Source: an uncultured Bacteroidota bacterium (GTDB lineage: Bacteria; Bacteroidota; Bacteroidia; Flavobacteriales; Flavobacteriaceae). From it: a DNA stretch of 64,000 nucleotides. Positions 25,059 to 34,771 of this stretch are shown here, in pieces. Under the pieces are notes generated by a model that made no database searches, had not been told where the DNA came from, and worked only from the letters and a program-made list of their open reading frames with translations. Position 1 is the stretch's first letter, and every line of letters begins with the position of its first letter. The DNA is taken from NCBI GenBank assembly GCA_902515405.1, contig CABXUS010000004.1:1-64000 (forward strand), in the 5' to 3' direction. The translations under genes were made by a program, and so were the position numbers.

Positions 25059-27875
25059 ATGAGTGAGATAATTTCCATTAAAGGTTGTAAGGTTCATAAT
25101 TTAAAGAATATTGATTTAGAAATACCTAGAAATAAGCTAATTGTAATCACTGGAGTTTCAGGTAGTGGAAAGTCTTCACTTGCATTTGACACAATATATT
25201 CAGAAGCTCAACGAAGATATATTGAAACTTTCTCAGCTTATGCAAGAAGATTTATTGGTGATCTTAAAAGACCAGATGTTGATAAAATCGATGGTTTGTC
25301 CCCTGTTGTAGCAATAGAGCAAAAAACAACATCGAAAAACCCAAGATCCACTGTAGGAACTACAACTGAAATTTATGACTTTCTAAGACTTCTTTTCGCA
25401 AGAGTTTCTGATGCATATAGCTATTCAACTAATAAAAAGATGATTACTTACAATGATGATGAGATATTTGATTTAGTTAAAAAAAAGTTTTTAAATAAAA
25501 AAATTACAATTTTTTCACCTGTAATTAAAGCTAGAAAAGGTAGTTATAAAGATTTATTTATTTCAATCAAAAAACAGGGTTTTAATAAGGTTAGAGTTGA
25601 TAATAAACTGCTTGATTTATATGAGGGAATGGAGTTGGATAGATATAAGATTCATAACATAGAGATTTTAATTGATAAATTAACTATTAATGATGATGGA
25701 AATACTATTTTTAGATTAAAAGAAAGTATCAACACAGCTCTTTATCACGGTGAAAATTCTATTTTAATTACATGTGATGATGATTTTTCTTATTACAGTA
25801 AAAACCTTATTTGTCCAGACACAGGTATTTCATATGAGACGCCTGAGCCTAATACATTTTCATTTAATTCTCCCTCTGGTATGTGTAAGTCATGCAATGG
25901 GTTAGGGAATGTTTATAATATAGATATTAAACTTTTAATTCCTGATCTTAGCATTTCAATCTACAATGGTGGTATTACAGCTATTGGTGAGTTTAGAGAA
26001 AATTGGATTTTTAAGCAATTAGAAACAATTTCAAATAAATATAATTTTAAGTTGAAAGATCCAATTTCAAAAATTCCAAAAAAAGCATTAGATATAATTT
26101 TATATGGAGGTAAAGAAAGGTTTAAAGTTGAATCAAAATCTTTGGGTTTAACTAGAGACTATATGATTGATTTTGAAGGTGTTGTCAATTTTATTGAAAA
26201 TCAGTTTTTTCAAGTTGATAGTAAGAAAATAAAAACATGGGCAAAAAAATACATGAAAAATGATATTTGCGAAACATGTAATGGTACAAGATTAAAAAAG
26301 GAATCACAATTCTTTCTTATTGATAATAAAAGTATTTCACAAGTAAATCAAATGGATATAATTGATTTAAAAAAATGGATAGATTCTCTAGAAAATAAAT
26401 TTAATTCAAAAAAAACAATTATAGCATCTGAGATAATTAAAGAAATATCAAAAAGAATTGATTTTATAATTGATGTTGGATTGGATTATTTAAACCTTAA
26501 CAGGCAAACAAAATCTTTATCTGGAGGAGAATCTCAAAGAATAAGATTAGCAACTCAAATTGGTTCTCAACTTCAAGATGTATTATATATTCTTGATGAG
26601 CCATCTATAGGTTTACATCAAATTGATAATTATAAACTTATAAAATCTTTAAAAAAACTTAGAGATTTAAGCAATAGTGTAATTGTAGTTGAACATGATA
26701 AAGAAATAATGCTTCAATCTGATTATATAATTGATATTGGCCCTGGAGCTGGTAAAAATGGAGGAAATATTGTTTTTAAAGGTCCTTATTCTCAAATAAT
26801 TAAATCTAAATCTATTACTGCAGATTTTTTAAATGGAAAAAATTCTATTAAAAAGGAAAAATACAATATTAAGAATGAAGGTTTTTTAATTTTATATGGA
26901 TGTAATGGTAATAATTTAAAAAATATTGATTTAAAAATTCCTATTGGAAAAATTGTTGGTATTTGTGGAGTTTCTGGAAGTGGAAAGTCTTCTTTAATCA
27001 ACCAAACTCTTTATCCAATACTTAATAATTATTTTTTCAATGGCAATAAGGAATCTTTACCTTATGAAAGAATTGATGGATTAAATCTTATAGATAAAGT
27101 AATACAAATAAACCAATCTCCTATAGGAAGAACACCAAGAAGTAATCCAGCAACTTATACTGGTTTGTATAATGAAATAAGAGATTTATTCTCTAAACTT
27201 CCTGAGTCAACAATAAGAGGATATAAACCAGGTAGATTTAGTTTTAATGTTAAAGGTGGTAGATGTGAAGAATGTATGGGTGCTGGAATGAAAAAAATTG
27301 AGATGAATTTCCTTCCTGATGTTTATGTTGAATGTGATACTTGTAATGGGATGAGGTTTAATAAAGAAACTTTATCTGTTAAGTTTAAAAACAAATCTAT
27401 TTCAGATATATTAAATATGACAATTAAAGATGCAGGTGACTTGTTTTCTAATTATCCAAAAATTGTTAGGAAGCTAAACTATTTAAACAAAGTAGGTCTA
27501 GGTTATATCACATTAGGTCAACAATCTACAACATTATCTGGTGGTGAATCTCAAAGAATCAAGTTAGCTACAGAATTGTCAAAACGAGATACAGGTAAAA
27601 CTTTATATATTTTTGATGAACCAACAACAGGACTTCATTTTAAAGATATAAAAGTATTTTTAGACATAATTTTTGAATTATCAAGTAAGGGAAACTCAAT
27701 AATTATAATCGAACATAATATTGATGTTTTAAAAGTTTCAGATTACATTATTGAGCTTGGACCCAAAGGAGGTAAAAATGGTGGAAGAATTACTTTTGAA
27801 GGTAGTTTAAATGATATTATTTCTGATAAGAATTCAATCACGGGCTCATTTATAAAAAAGGAAGTAAATTTATAG
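25059..27875 (+). CDS. uvrA: Excinuclease ABC subunit A
   Basis: The damage-sensing ATPase of nucleotide excision repair, acting with UvrB. Two ABC ATPase halves are visible: Walker A GVSGSGKSSLAFDT near residue 31 and GVSGSGKSSLINQT near 640, each with a LSGGESQRI signature and DEPS/DEPT Walker B. Zinc-finger pairs CxxC are found near residues 265-285 (CPDTG and CKSCNGLG), 408-411 and 730-750 (CEECMGAG and CDTCNGM). The 938 aa length is normal. The intergenic space before it is 41 bases; it is followed one base later by the LOG-family gene. Confidence 0.97.
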   Translation: MSEIISIKGCKVHNLKNIDLEIPRNKLIVITGVSGSGKSSLAFDTIYSEAQRRYIETFSAYARRFIGDLKRPDVDKIDGLSPVVAIEQKTTSKNPRSTVGTTTEIYDFLRLLFARVSDAYSYSTNKKMITYNDDEIFDLVKKKFLNKKITIFSPVIKARKGSYKDLFISIKKQGFNKVRVDNKLLDLYEGMELDRYKIHNIEILIDKLTINDDGNTIFRLKESINTALYHGENSILITCDDDFSYYSKNLICPDTGISYETPEPNTFSFNSPSGMCKSCNGLGNVYNIDIKLLIPDLSISIYNGGITAIGEFRENWIFKQLETISNKYNFKLKDPISKIPKKALDIILYGGKERFKVESKSLGLTRDYMIDFEGVVNFIENQFFQVDSKKIKTWAKKYMKNDICETCNGTRLKKESQFFLIDNKSISQVNQMDIIDLKKWIDSLENKFNSKKTIIASEIIKEISKRIDFIIDVGLDYLNLNRQTKSLSGGESQRIRLATQIGSQLQDVLYILDEPSIGLHQIDNYKLIKSLKKLRDLSNSVIVVEHDKEIMLQSDYIIDIGPGAGKNGGNIVFKGPYSQIIKSKSITADFLNGKNSIKKEKYNIKNEGFLILYGCNGNNLKNIDLKIPIGKIVGICGVSGSGKSSLINQTLYPILNNYFFNGNKESLPYERIDGLNLIDKVIQINQSPIGRTPRSNPATYTGLYNEIRDLFSKLPESTIRGYKPGRFSFNVKGGRCEECMGAGMKKIEMNFLPDVYVECDTCNGMRFNKETLSVKFKNKSISDILNMTIKDAGDLFSNYPKIVRKLNYLNKVGLGYITLGQQSTTLSGGESQRIKLATELSKRDTGKTLYIFDEPTTGLHFKDIKVFLDIIFELSSKGNSIIIIEHNIDVLKVSDYIIELGPKGGKNGGRITFEGSLNDIISDKNSITGSFIKKEVNL

Positions 27876-27876
27876 T

Positions 27877-28551
27877 ATGGATTCTGAAAATTGGATAGAT
27901 AAATCACATGACTCTTGGTCTGTTTTTAAAATTATGGGTGAGTTAGTAGAAGGTTATGAAAAACTTTCTCAACTTGGTCCATGTGTCTCTATATTTGGTT
28001 CTGCTAGAACTAAACCTGATGATAAATATTATAAAAAAACAATAGAAATTTCAGAGGAAATTGTAAAACTTGGTCTTGGTATAATTACTGGAGGCGGACC
28101 AGGTATAATGGAAGCAGCAAATAAAGGAGCACAAAATGCTGGAGGAGTTTCTGTTGGCTTGAATATTGATCTTCCTTTTGAACAAACTCATAATGAATTT
28201 ATTGACTCTGATAAAATAATAGACTTTGATTATTTCTTTGTAAGAAAGGTTATGTTTGTTAGATATGCCCAAGCTTTTGTAGTAATGCCTGGTGGATTTG
28301 GCACATTAGATGAGCTATTTGAAGCAATTACCTTAATTCAAACAAATAAAATTGAAAAGTTTCCTGTAATTCTTTATGGTTCTGATTTTTGGTCAGGATG
28401 TATAGATTGGCTAAGGCAAACTGTTTGTAAAAAATTTAACAATATAAATTCTGATGAAATGTTATTGTTTGAGCTTGTTGATTCCAAAGAACAAATAATT
28501 AATATTCTAAAAAAATTCTACAATAACAAGAAGTATGCTCCAAATTTCTAA
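27877..28551 (+). CDS. LOG-family (lysine decarboxylase-like) nucleotide phosphoribohydrolase
   Basis: A Rossmann-fold protein of the TIGR00730 / LOG group. The signature GGGPGIMEAANKGA near residues 70-83 and PGGFGTLDELFEA near 138-150 define it. Plant and several bacterial members hydrolyse cytokinin-type nucleotide monophosphates or AMP; despite the old name they are not lysine decarboxylases. At 224 aa it carries an N-terminal extension of 30 residues. It lies between uvrA and an outer-membrane protein with start and stop spacings of one to three bases, so the three are likely cotranscribed. Confidence 0.87.
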   Translation: MDSENWIDKSHDSWSVFKIMGELVEGYEKLSQLGPCVSIFGSARTKPDDKYYKKTIEISEEIVKLGLGIITGGGPGIMEAANKGAQNAGGVSVGLNIDLPFEQTHNEFIDSDKIIDFDYFFVRKVMFVRYAQAFVVMPGGFGTLDELFEAITLIQTNKIEKFPVILYGSDFWSGCIDWLRQTVCKKFNNINSDEMLLFELVDSKEQIINILKKFYNNKKYAPNF

Positions 28552-28554
28552 AAA

Positions 28555-31323
28555 TTGAAATATTTTTTTAAAAAAATAATTCTTGTTGTTTTTGTTTTTA
28601 TTTATAATAATATTTTTTCACAAAACAATCACAACATTGAAGCTCTCTTTTTAATCTCAGAAAACAAGCTTAAGGTAAAGCAGGTTTCTGTATTCAGAAA
28701 CGACACAACTAAAAAATTAAATAAAATACTTATTTATGATTTAAATAATTCATTTTCATCAATTGATACTCCCCTATCAAAAAAACTTTACAGTGAATAT
28801 GACTCTTCATTATTAAAATCCGATTATAAACAAAAAGGAAGAACACTTGTATCTAAAATTTTAGTTAATAATAAAGTTGTTAATTGGAATAGAGCTAATA
28901 ATCAACAAGATTTGATAGAAATCAATCTAAAAAAAACTTTAGAAAAAAATTCAACTATAGATGTTGTTTTTGAGTATGAATTAATAATACCAACTTATAT
29001 AAATAATTATGGAAATAAAGATTTTACTTTTTTTAATCTTAAAAACTGTTTTTTTAGATTTTTACCATTTATTGATGACGATTTTTTGAAGAATTCAAAT
29101 TTAGGTTTAGATGATCAGCTTTTTCAAAAATCAGATATAAAATTAGATATTAAATTTAATTCCAATTTTAATATAACTTCAAACCTTTCAAAAATTAAAA
29201 TAGAGAATTTAGATACATTTAAAAATGCATTTTTTGAGAGTTCCTCAATATCAGATATAGATTTAATTTTTTCTAAAGGCAATAAATTTAAAAAAATAAA
29301 TCTTGACAATTTTGATTTATATTCTGATTCTGATAAAATTTTAAATCTACAAACAGGTAATTTATCAAAGATTAATTCATTTATTAAAAATAATTTTAGT
29401 AAAATAAAAAACCTTGAAATCATTGTGTTAGAGAATAATTATTTTAAGAAAAACTCTCTTCTTCCGTATTCTGAGATACCTTCTTTTTTTGATCCATTTG
29501 AAAAAAACATTTTGAATGAAATTAATTTAATGAAGAATATTATTAAGCTTATAATTAAAAATTATTCAAATTTTGATTTTAGAGAAATGTTTTGGTTATA
29601 CTCTGGTTTAGAGTTGTTTTATCTAGAAAAATATATTGATGAATATTACAATGATTTATCTCTAATTGGCAATTTTTCTAATTTATTTTTTATAAAAAAA
29701 CACAATATTTCATTAAATAAATTTAAAAGTCAATTTGAACTCAATTATAAATTTGTTAGCGCAAGAAACTTAAATCAAAGTATTTCTCTTCCATCAAATA
29801 GATTAACTAGAATAAATTACAGAGTATCAAATCCATCAAAATCATTAAAATCATTAAACCTTTTAAAAAGCTATGTTGGCTCCATATCTTTCAATCAATC
29901 TATTTCAGAAATTTTATTTCATCAAAAAACTGTAAATAATGTCTATGATTTAGAAGAGTTATTTGAAAATAATACCAGCTTAAACTTAGAATGGTTTTTT
30001 AAAAAATATATTTATTCTGATAACTTAATTGATTTTAAGTTTTACAAAAAGGATGATGGTTTTCTCATAAAAAATTTATTAGATGAAGACTTATCAATTC
30101 CAATACCTGTAAAAATTGAATATTTGGATAATACAGTTAAAAATATATGGATTGATCAAATAAGTAATAAAAGTAAAATACCTTTTGATTCAAACATTAA
30201 AAAAATAACAATTGATCCTAACAGGCTTTTATTAGAGGAAAATTATAAAAACAATAAAATATCTAATATCAATAATAATAAAATAAAAACTAAGTTTAAG
30301 TTTTATTCAGACCTTGATGACCTCGATTATAATCAGATATTTTATAGGCCTCAATTTATTTACAACCTATATGACGGTTTTTCTCCCGGAATTACATTTA
30401 CTAATAAATCACCCTTTAAAAAAAGATTTACATATTTGCTTTCTCCTTACTATGCGATTAATTCTCAGAAAATTGTTGGAAATATTAATTTAAACTATAC
30501 AAATTACACTTCAAAAACATTTTCATCTAACTATTATCTTTCTCTTTCAAAATTTAATTACGATTCAAACAAAACCTACTTTAGGTTTAGTCCAACAATA
30601 ATTTTTACAAAAAGAGATAGAGACCTAGTTTCTAACCATAAACAATTTTTAAGTTTTAAATACATTGGAATTAATAAAACCGATATTAATAATGATTATG
30701 GTATATCAAGATTTAGCTATATCAACACAAATCCTGGTGCCAAAAAAAGTATTTCTTTTAATTATGATCTACAAGTAAATAATCAAATAATTAAAAATTC
30801 AATCACATTTAACTATAGAAACTATTTTAGTGATTTTAGACAATTTAATATCAGATTATTTATTGGTAAGTTTTTTAAAAATAATAATGAGAATGGTGTT
30901 TACAATTTTAGTGTTGATAGATCATCAGATTACCTTTATAGTAATTATTTATTAGGTAGATCTGAGCAATCAGGATTCTATTCTCAGCAATATTTAAGAT
31001 ATGAGGGTGCATTTAAATCTAAAATAAATGAAAGTAATCCAAATGATTTTATAATGTCTATTAATTCTGGAATAACGTTATGGAAATGGTTTGAAGCATA
31101 TTTTGACTATGGTTTATTTAAAAATAAATCAGAAAAAGTAAACTCTGGCTTTGATAGTGGCTTAAGATTTAATGTCGTAGAGAATTACTTTGAACTTTTC
31201 CTCCCAGTATATTCATCTGAAGGCTATTATTTGAATAATAATTCATACGCTAATAAAATTCGATTTATTTTAACATTTGACATTGATAACCTTTCTTCTT
31301 TGTTTACTAGAAGATGGTTTTAA
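28555..31323 (+). CDS. M1-peptidase-like outer-membrane protein lacking the HExxH motif
   Basis: A signal peptide (KIILVVFVFIYNNIFSQ) leads to a 922-aa protein. The first 560 residues follow the layout of Bacteroidota M1-like aminopeptidases: an N-terminal beta domain, then the segment FREMFWLYSGLELFYLEKYI near residue 345, which corresponds to the WLxEGxAxY helix downstream of the zinc site. No HExxH occurs anywhere in the protein: the place where it should be reads ILNEINLMKNIIKLI. The C-terminal 350 residues alternate polar and aromatic strands and end in RRWF, as an outer-membrane beta-barrel does. Probably not a functional protease. The start is TTG. Confidence 0.6.
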   Translation: MKYFFKKIILVVFVFIYNNIFSQNNHNIEALFLISENKLKVKQVSVFRNDTTKKLNKILIYDLNNSFSSIDTPLSKKLYSEYDSSLLKSDYKQKGRTLVSKILVNNKVVNWNRANNQQDLIEINLKKTLEKNSTIDVVFEYELIIPTYINNYGNKDFTFFNLKNCFFRFLPFIDDDFLKNSNLGLDDQLFQKSDIKLDIKFNSNFNITSNLSKIKIENLDTFKNAFFESSSISDIDLIFSKGNKFKKINLDNFDLYSDSDKILNLQTGNLSKINSFIKNNFSKIKNLEIIVLENNYFKKNSLLPYSEIPSFFDPFEKNILNEINLMKNIIKLIIKNYSNFDFREMFWLYSGLELFYLEKYIDEYYNDLSLIGNFSNLFFIKKHNISLNKFKSQFELNYKFVSARNLNQSISLPSNRLTRINYRVSNPSKSLKSLNLLKSYVGSISFNQSISEILFHQKTVNNVYDLEELFENNTSLNLEWFFKKYIYSDNLIDFKFYKKDDGFLIKNLLDEDLSIPIPVKIEYLDNTVKNIWIDQISNKSKIPFDSNIKKITIDPNRLLLEENYKNNKISNINNNKIKTKFKFYSDLDDLDYNQIFYRPQFIYNLYDGFSPGITFTNKSPFKKRFTYLLSPYYAINSQKIVGNINLNYTNYTSKTFSSNYYLSLSKFNYDSNKTYFRFSPTIIFTKRDRDLVSNHKQFLSFKYIGINKTDINNDYGISRFSYINTNPGAKKSISFNYDLQVNNQIIKNSITFNYRNYFSDFRQFNIRLFIGKFFKNNNENGVYNFSVDRSSDYLYSNYLLGRSEQSGFYSQQYLRYEGAFKSKINESNPNDFIMSINSGITLWKWFEAYFDYGLFKNKSEKVNSGFDSGLRFNVVENYFELFLPVYSSEGYYLNNNSYANKIRFILTFDIDNLSSLFTRRWF

Positions 31324-31351
31324 TTTGAACTAATAAATTCTTTTTATTTAG

Positions 31352-31359
31352 TAAATTTG
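31352..31359 (+). promoter_or_regulatory. -7 promoter box (TAnnTTTG) before the 2-oxoacid dehydrogenase E1 gene
   Basis: TAAATTTG ends eight bases before the ATG at 31368. A TTTG at 31324-31327 might serve as a -33 element, though the 24-base spacing is longer than usual. Confidence 0.45.
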
Positions 31360-31367
31360 AAAACCAG

Positions 31368-33764
31368 ATGAAAAAATTAGCTTTAACTAAGTCTATTTCT
31401 TTTAATGATTTTAAAAAGGAGATTCTAAGTGACTATAAGACTATTTTAATTAGTAGAGAAGTTAGTCTTTTGGGTAGAAAAGAGGTATTAAACGGAAAAG
31501 CTAAATTTGGAATTTTTGGTGATGGAAAAGAGCTTCCTCAAATTGCAATGGCCAAGGTTTTTGAAAAGGGTGATTTTAGATCGGGTTATTACAGAGATCA
31601 AACTTTTATGTTTGCAATTAATGAATTAAATGTTAAACAGTTTTTCTCTGGACTATATGCTAATACAAACTTCAATGATGAACCAATGTCAGGAGGTAGA
31701 CAAATGAATGCACATTTTAGTAGTGTTTTACTTAATGATAACGGTTCTTTTAAAGACCTTACAAGCCAATATAATATTTCTTCAGACATATCGCCCACGT
31801 CTGGTCAGATGCCAAGATTATTGGGTTTGGCAATGGCATCAAAACTATACAGAGAAGGAAATTTCAATTCTAAAAAGTTTTCAAATAATGGCAATGAAAT
31901 TGTTTGGGGTACTATTGGCAACGCTAGTACTAGTGAAGGTTTATTTTTTGAAGTTGTTAATGCCATAGGAGTACATCAAGTTCCTGCAGTAATATGTATT
32001 TGGGATGATGATTATGGCATTTCTGTAGATAATTCATACCAAACAACTAAATCAAGTATTTCAGAAATATTAAAAGGCTATCAAAGAAATAATAAAGAAA
32101 AAGGATATGAAATTTTAAGTGTTAATGGATGGGATTATCCAAACTTGATATCAACATTTGAATTTGCTAGTAGCGTAGCCAGAAAAGAACATGTACCTGT
32201 AATTATTCATGTAAAGGAACTTACTCAACCAATTGGTCACTCCACATCTGGATCTCATGAAAGATATAAATCTCAAGATAGGCTTGATTGGGAAAAAAAA
32301 TATGATTGTAATATAAAAATGAAAGAATGGATTTTAGAAAATGGATTTTCAAATGTTAAACAATTAGATAAATTAGAATTAGAATGTAAAGAATTTGTAA
32401 AAAGAAAAAAAGAAGATGCATGGGGCTCTTTTCAAAAGTCAATGATTAAAGAGAGAGATTCTTTAATGAATGTCTTAAGGACTATAATTTCTTATGAAAA
32501 ATCGAACGAAATTATAGATATTACAAATAATCTTCTTCGATTAAGAGAAATTAGTAGAAAAGATATAATTAGTGTTTCAAGAAAAATTCTTAGATCTAAT
32601 CTTCAATTAAATAGTTTTACAGATTTATCAAAATGGATTAGTGAATATAAGAGTAATGTTCAACCTTTTTACAGCTCATTTTTATATAATGAGTATTCCG
32701 ATAATTTTAGAAACGTAGAGGAGATTATTCCATCATATGATAATTCTAGCTCTCTTGTAGATGGCAGAATTATTTTAAAAAATAATTTTGACGCATTATT
32801 GACCAAAAATAAAAATATAGTAATATTCGGTGAAGATTCTGGTAAAATAGGTGATGTTAACCAAGGATTAGAAGGTTTACAGGTTAAATATGGTAAAATT
32901 AGAGTTGATGATAGAGGAATCAGAGAAGCTTCTATTGTTGGTGAAGGTATCGGATTAGCTATGAGAGGTTTTAAACCAATTGCAGAGATACAATATTTAG
33001 ATTACTTAATATTTGCATTACAAACACTCAGTGACGATCTTGCTACACTATATTACAGAACTGTAGGAAAACAAAAAGCTCCACTAATTATTCGAACTAG
33101 AGGTCATAGGCTTGAAGGTATGTGGCATGCTGGTTCTCCAATGGGTATGATTTTAAATTCTTTAAAAGGTTTATTGGTTTTAACACCTAGGAATATGGTT
33201 CAAGCTTCTGGAATGTATAATACATTAATTAATTGTTCAGATCCTGCCTTAATAATAGAACCATTAAATGCTTACAGACTGAAAGAAAAGGAGCCTAAAA
33301 ATTTAGGTGAGTTTAATATTCCACTCGGAAAAGTTGAATTTATCTCAAAAGGAAATGACATAACAGTTATCTCATATGGCTCTACTCTCAAATTAATTGA
33401 GAAAACAATACCTGAATTAAAAAAACATAATATTGAAATTGAATTAATTGATGTTCAAACTTTAATTCCATTTGATATAAATAATAATATTCTTATTAGT
33501 GTAAAAAAAACTAACAAACTCTTAATTGTTGACGAGGATTATCCTGGAGGAGCATCCTCATTTATTTTAAAAAAAATTATTGAAGATCAAGATGCATTTA
33601 AATATTTAGATTCAAAACCTATAACATTAACTGCTAAAGAGCACAGAACACCATATGGATCAGATGGGGATTATTTCTCAAAACCATCTATTGATGATAT
33701 TTTTGAAGAATGTTATAAAATTATGAATGAATATGATCCAAAAAGATTTCCTAAAAAATATTAG
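31368..33764 (+). CDS. 2-oxoacid dehydrogenase E1, fused alpha and beta subunits
   Basis: The thiamine-diphosphate component of a branched-chain or related 2-oxoacid dehydrogenase complex, with E1-alpha (about residues 1-370) joined to E1-beta (about 460-798). The alpha half has the YRDQTFM region and a TPP loop that reads GNASTSEGLFFE ... DDDYGIS, where GDG and NN are usual; the spacing is kept. The beta half has GEDSGKIGD, VGEGIGLAMRGFKP, LIIRTRGHRLEGMWHAGS and VDEDYPGGASS. The fused arrangement and altered TPP loop are, as I recall, typical of Bacteroidota. Partners E2 and E3 are not in this window. It converges on holA with a four-base overlap. Confidence 0.87.
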   Translation: MKKLALTKSISFNDFKKEILSDYKTILISREVSLLGRKEVLNGKAKFGIFGDGKELPQIAMAKVFEKGDFRSGYYRDQTFMFAINELNVKQFFSGLYANTNFNDEPMSGGRQMNAHFSSVLLNDNGSFKDLTSQYNISSDISPTSGQMPRLLGLAMASKLYREGNFNSKKFSNNGNEIVWGTIGNASTSEGLFFEVVNAIGVHQVPAVICIWDDDYGISVDNSYQTTKSSISEILKGYQRNNKEKGYEILSVNGWDYPNLISTFEFASSVARKEHVPVIIHVKELTQPIGHSTSGSHERYKSQDRLDWEKKYDCNIKMKEWILENGFSNVKQLDKLELECKEFVKRKKEDAWGSFQKSMIKERDSLMNVLRTIISYEKSNEIIDITNNLLRLREISRKDIISVSRKILRSNLQLNSFTDLSKWISEYKSNVQPFYSSFLYNEYSDNFRNVEEIIPSYDNSSSLVDGRIILKNNFDALLTKNKNIVIFGEDSGKIGDVNQGLEGLQVKYGKIRVDDRGIREASIVGEGIGLAMRGFKPIAEIQYLDYLIFALQTLSDDLATLYYRTVGKQKAPLIIRTRGHRLEGMWHAGSPMGMILNSLKGLLVLTPRNMVQASGMYNTLINCSDPALIIEPLNAYRLKEKEPKNLGEFNIPLGKVEFISKGNDITVISYGSTLKLIEKTIPELKKHNIEIELIDVQTLIPFDINNNILISVKKTNKLLIVDEDYPGGASSFILKKIIEDQDAFKYLDSKPITLTAKEHRTPYGSDGDYFSKPSIDDIFEECYKIMNEYDPKRFPKKY

Positions 33765-34771
33765 GTTGTAATTTCAGTAACTAATTGATTAATTAGATTA
33801 TTGCTATTTCCATCATAATTAATTCCTTTACTTTTTAGATCATACTTTTTGATTATTCTTATAATTTTTACAACATCTTTTATGTTGTAGTTTTTAGAGG
33901 CATTTATATAATCATTAACAAAGTAATAATTGAGTCCAAGATTTTGTGATAATGATTTTGGATTGTTGTTTTTGAGTGAATGAATTTGAAAAATATTTGA
34001 AAAATAATTGTGCAATGTTGAAAGTATTTGTTGAATAGAATAAGAGGAATTATTTGTAAAATAATTTGAAATCATAAATACTTTTTTAATATTTTTTTTT
34101 CCAATTTCATTTTGTAGTTCAAATAAATTATAGTCATTATTTACTCCAAAGTGTTCAAGAATAATTTTATCGTTTATCTCATTGTTTATGATATTTAGAG
34201 TGACTTTATCCAATTCTATATTAACCTTGCTTAGATTATTACCTGTTCTTTCTTTAATTAATTCACAAGTTTTAAAGTTTATATTAAAACCTCTTCTTTC
34301 TGCTAAATACTTAATCCAGCTAGATATTTTATTGTCGTATATTTTTTTAAAATCATAAATTGATCCATAATTAATTAATGTTTTAATTGCAGTTTTATTG
34401 TAATTAATATTTATTCCATCCATGCAAAAAACAAGTATTGTAGAATTAGGGATACTTTTTATATGTGAAATTAGATATTCAATTTTTTTAAAAAGCTTTA
34501 CCCCTTCTTTAATAATTATTAATTGTTTATCTCCAAGCATTGGAAATTTTTTAGCACTTATAATTAAATCTTCAATTTTAATTTCATTTCCATAAAATAC
34601 ATATTGGTTTAGATCTTTAAGCTCATCAGGGATAGTTTTTTTTATTTGATTTATGAAATCATTTAAAAAAAATATTTCTTCACTATTTAATATATATAAA
34701 TTAGATAAAAAATTATTATTAATTTTTTTTAAAACTTCTTTATATTCATCTACATTTGAAACAATATTCAT
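33761..34771 (-). CDS. holA: DNA polymerase III subunit delta
   Basis: Part of the clamp loader that opens the beta clamp, encoded elsewhere in this window (dnaN). The protein has the delta-subunit layout: LYILNSEEIFFLNDFINQIK near residues 25-45, VKLFKKIEYLISHIKSIPNSTILVFC-type region near 90-115 (quoted in part), NLSKVNIELDKVTL near residue 175 and a helical C-terminus with QILSTLHNYFSNIFQIH. At 336 aa it is a normal size. Sequence conservation of this family is low, so confidence rests on the layout and the neighbourhood. The start codon shares two bases with the divergent gene at 34770. Confidence 0.85.
   Translation of the reverse strand: MNIVSNVDEYKEVLKKINNNFLSNLYILNSEEIFFLNDFINQIKKTIPDELKDLNQYVFYGNEIKIEDLIISAKKFPMLGDKQLIIIKEGVKLFKKIEYLISHIKSIPNSTILVFCMDGININYNKTAIKTLINYGSIYDFKKIYDNKISSWIKYLAERRGFNINFKTCELIKERTGNNLSKVNIELDKVTLNIINNEINDKIILEHFGVNNDYNLFELQNEIGKKNIKKVFMISNYFTNNSSYSIQQILSTLHNYFSNIFQIHSLKNNNPKSLSQNLGLNYYFVNDYINASKNYNIKDVVKIIRIIKKYDLKSKGINYDGNSNNLINQLVTEITT

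Noticed and set aside
34653..34769. N-terminal extension of the HsdR_N protein
   Set aside because: It is antisense to the first 40 codons of holA and matches nothing in the family.
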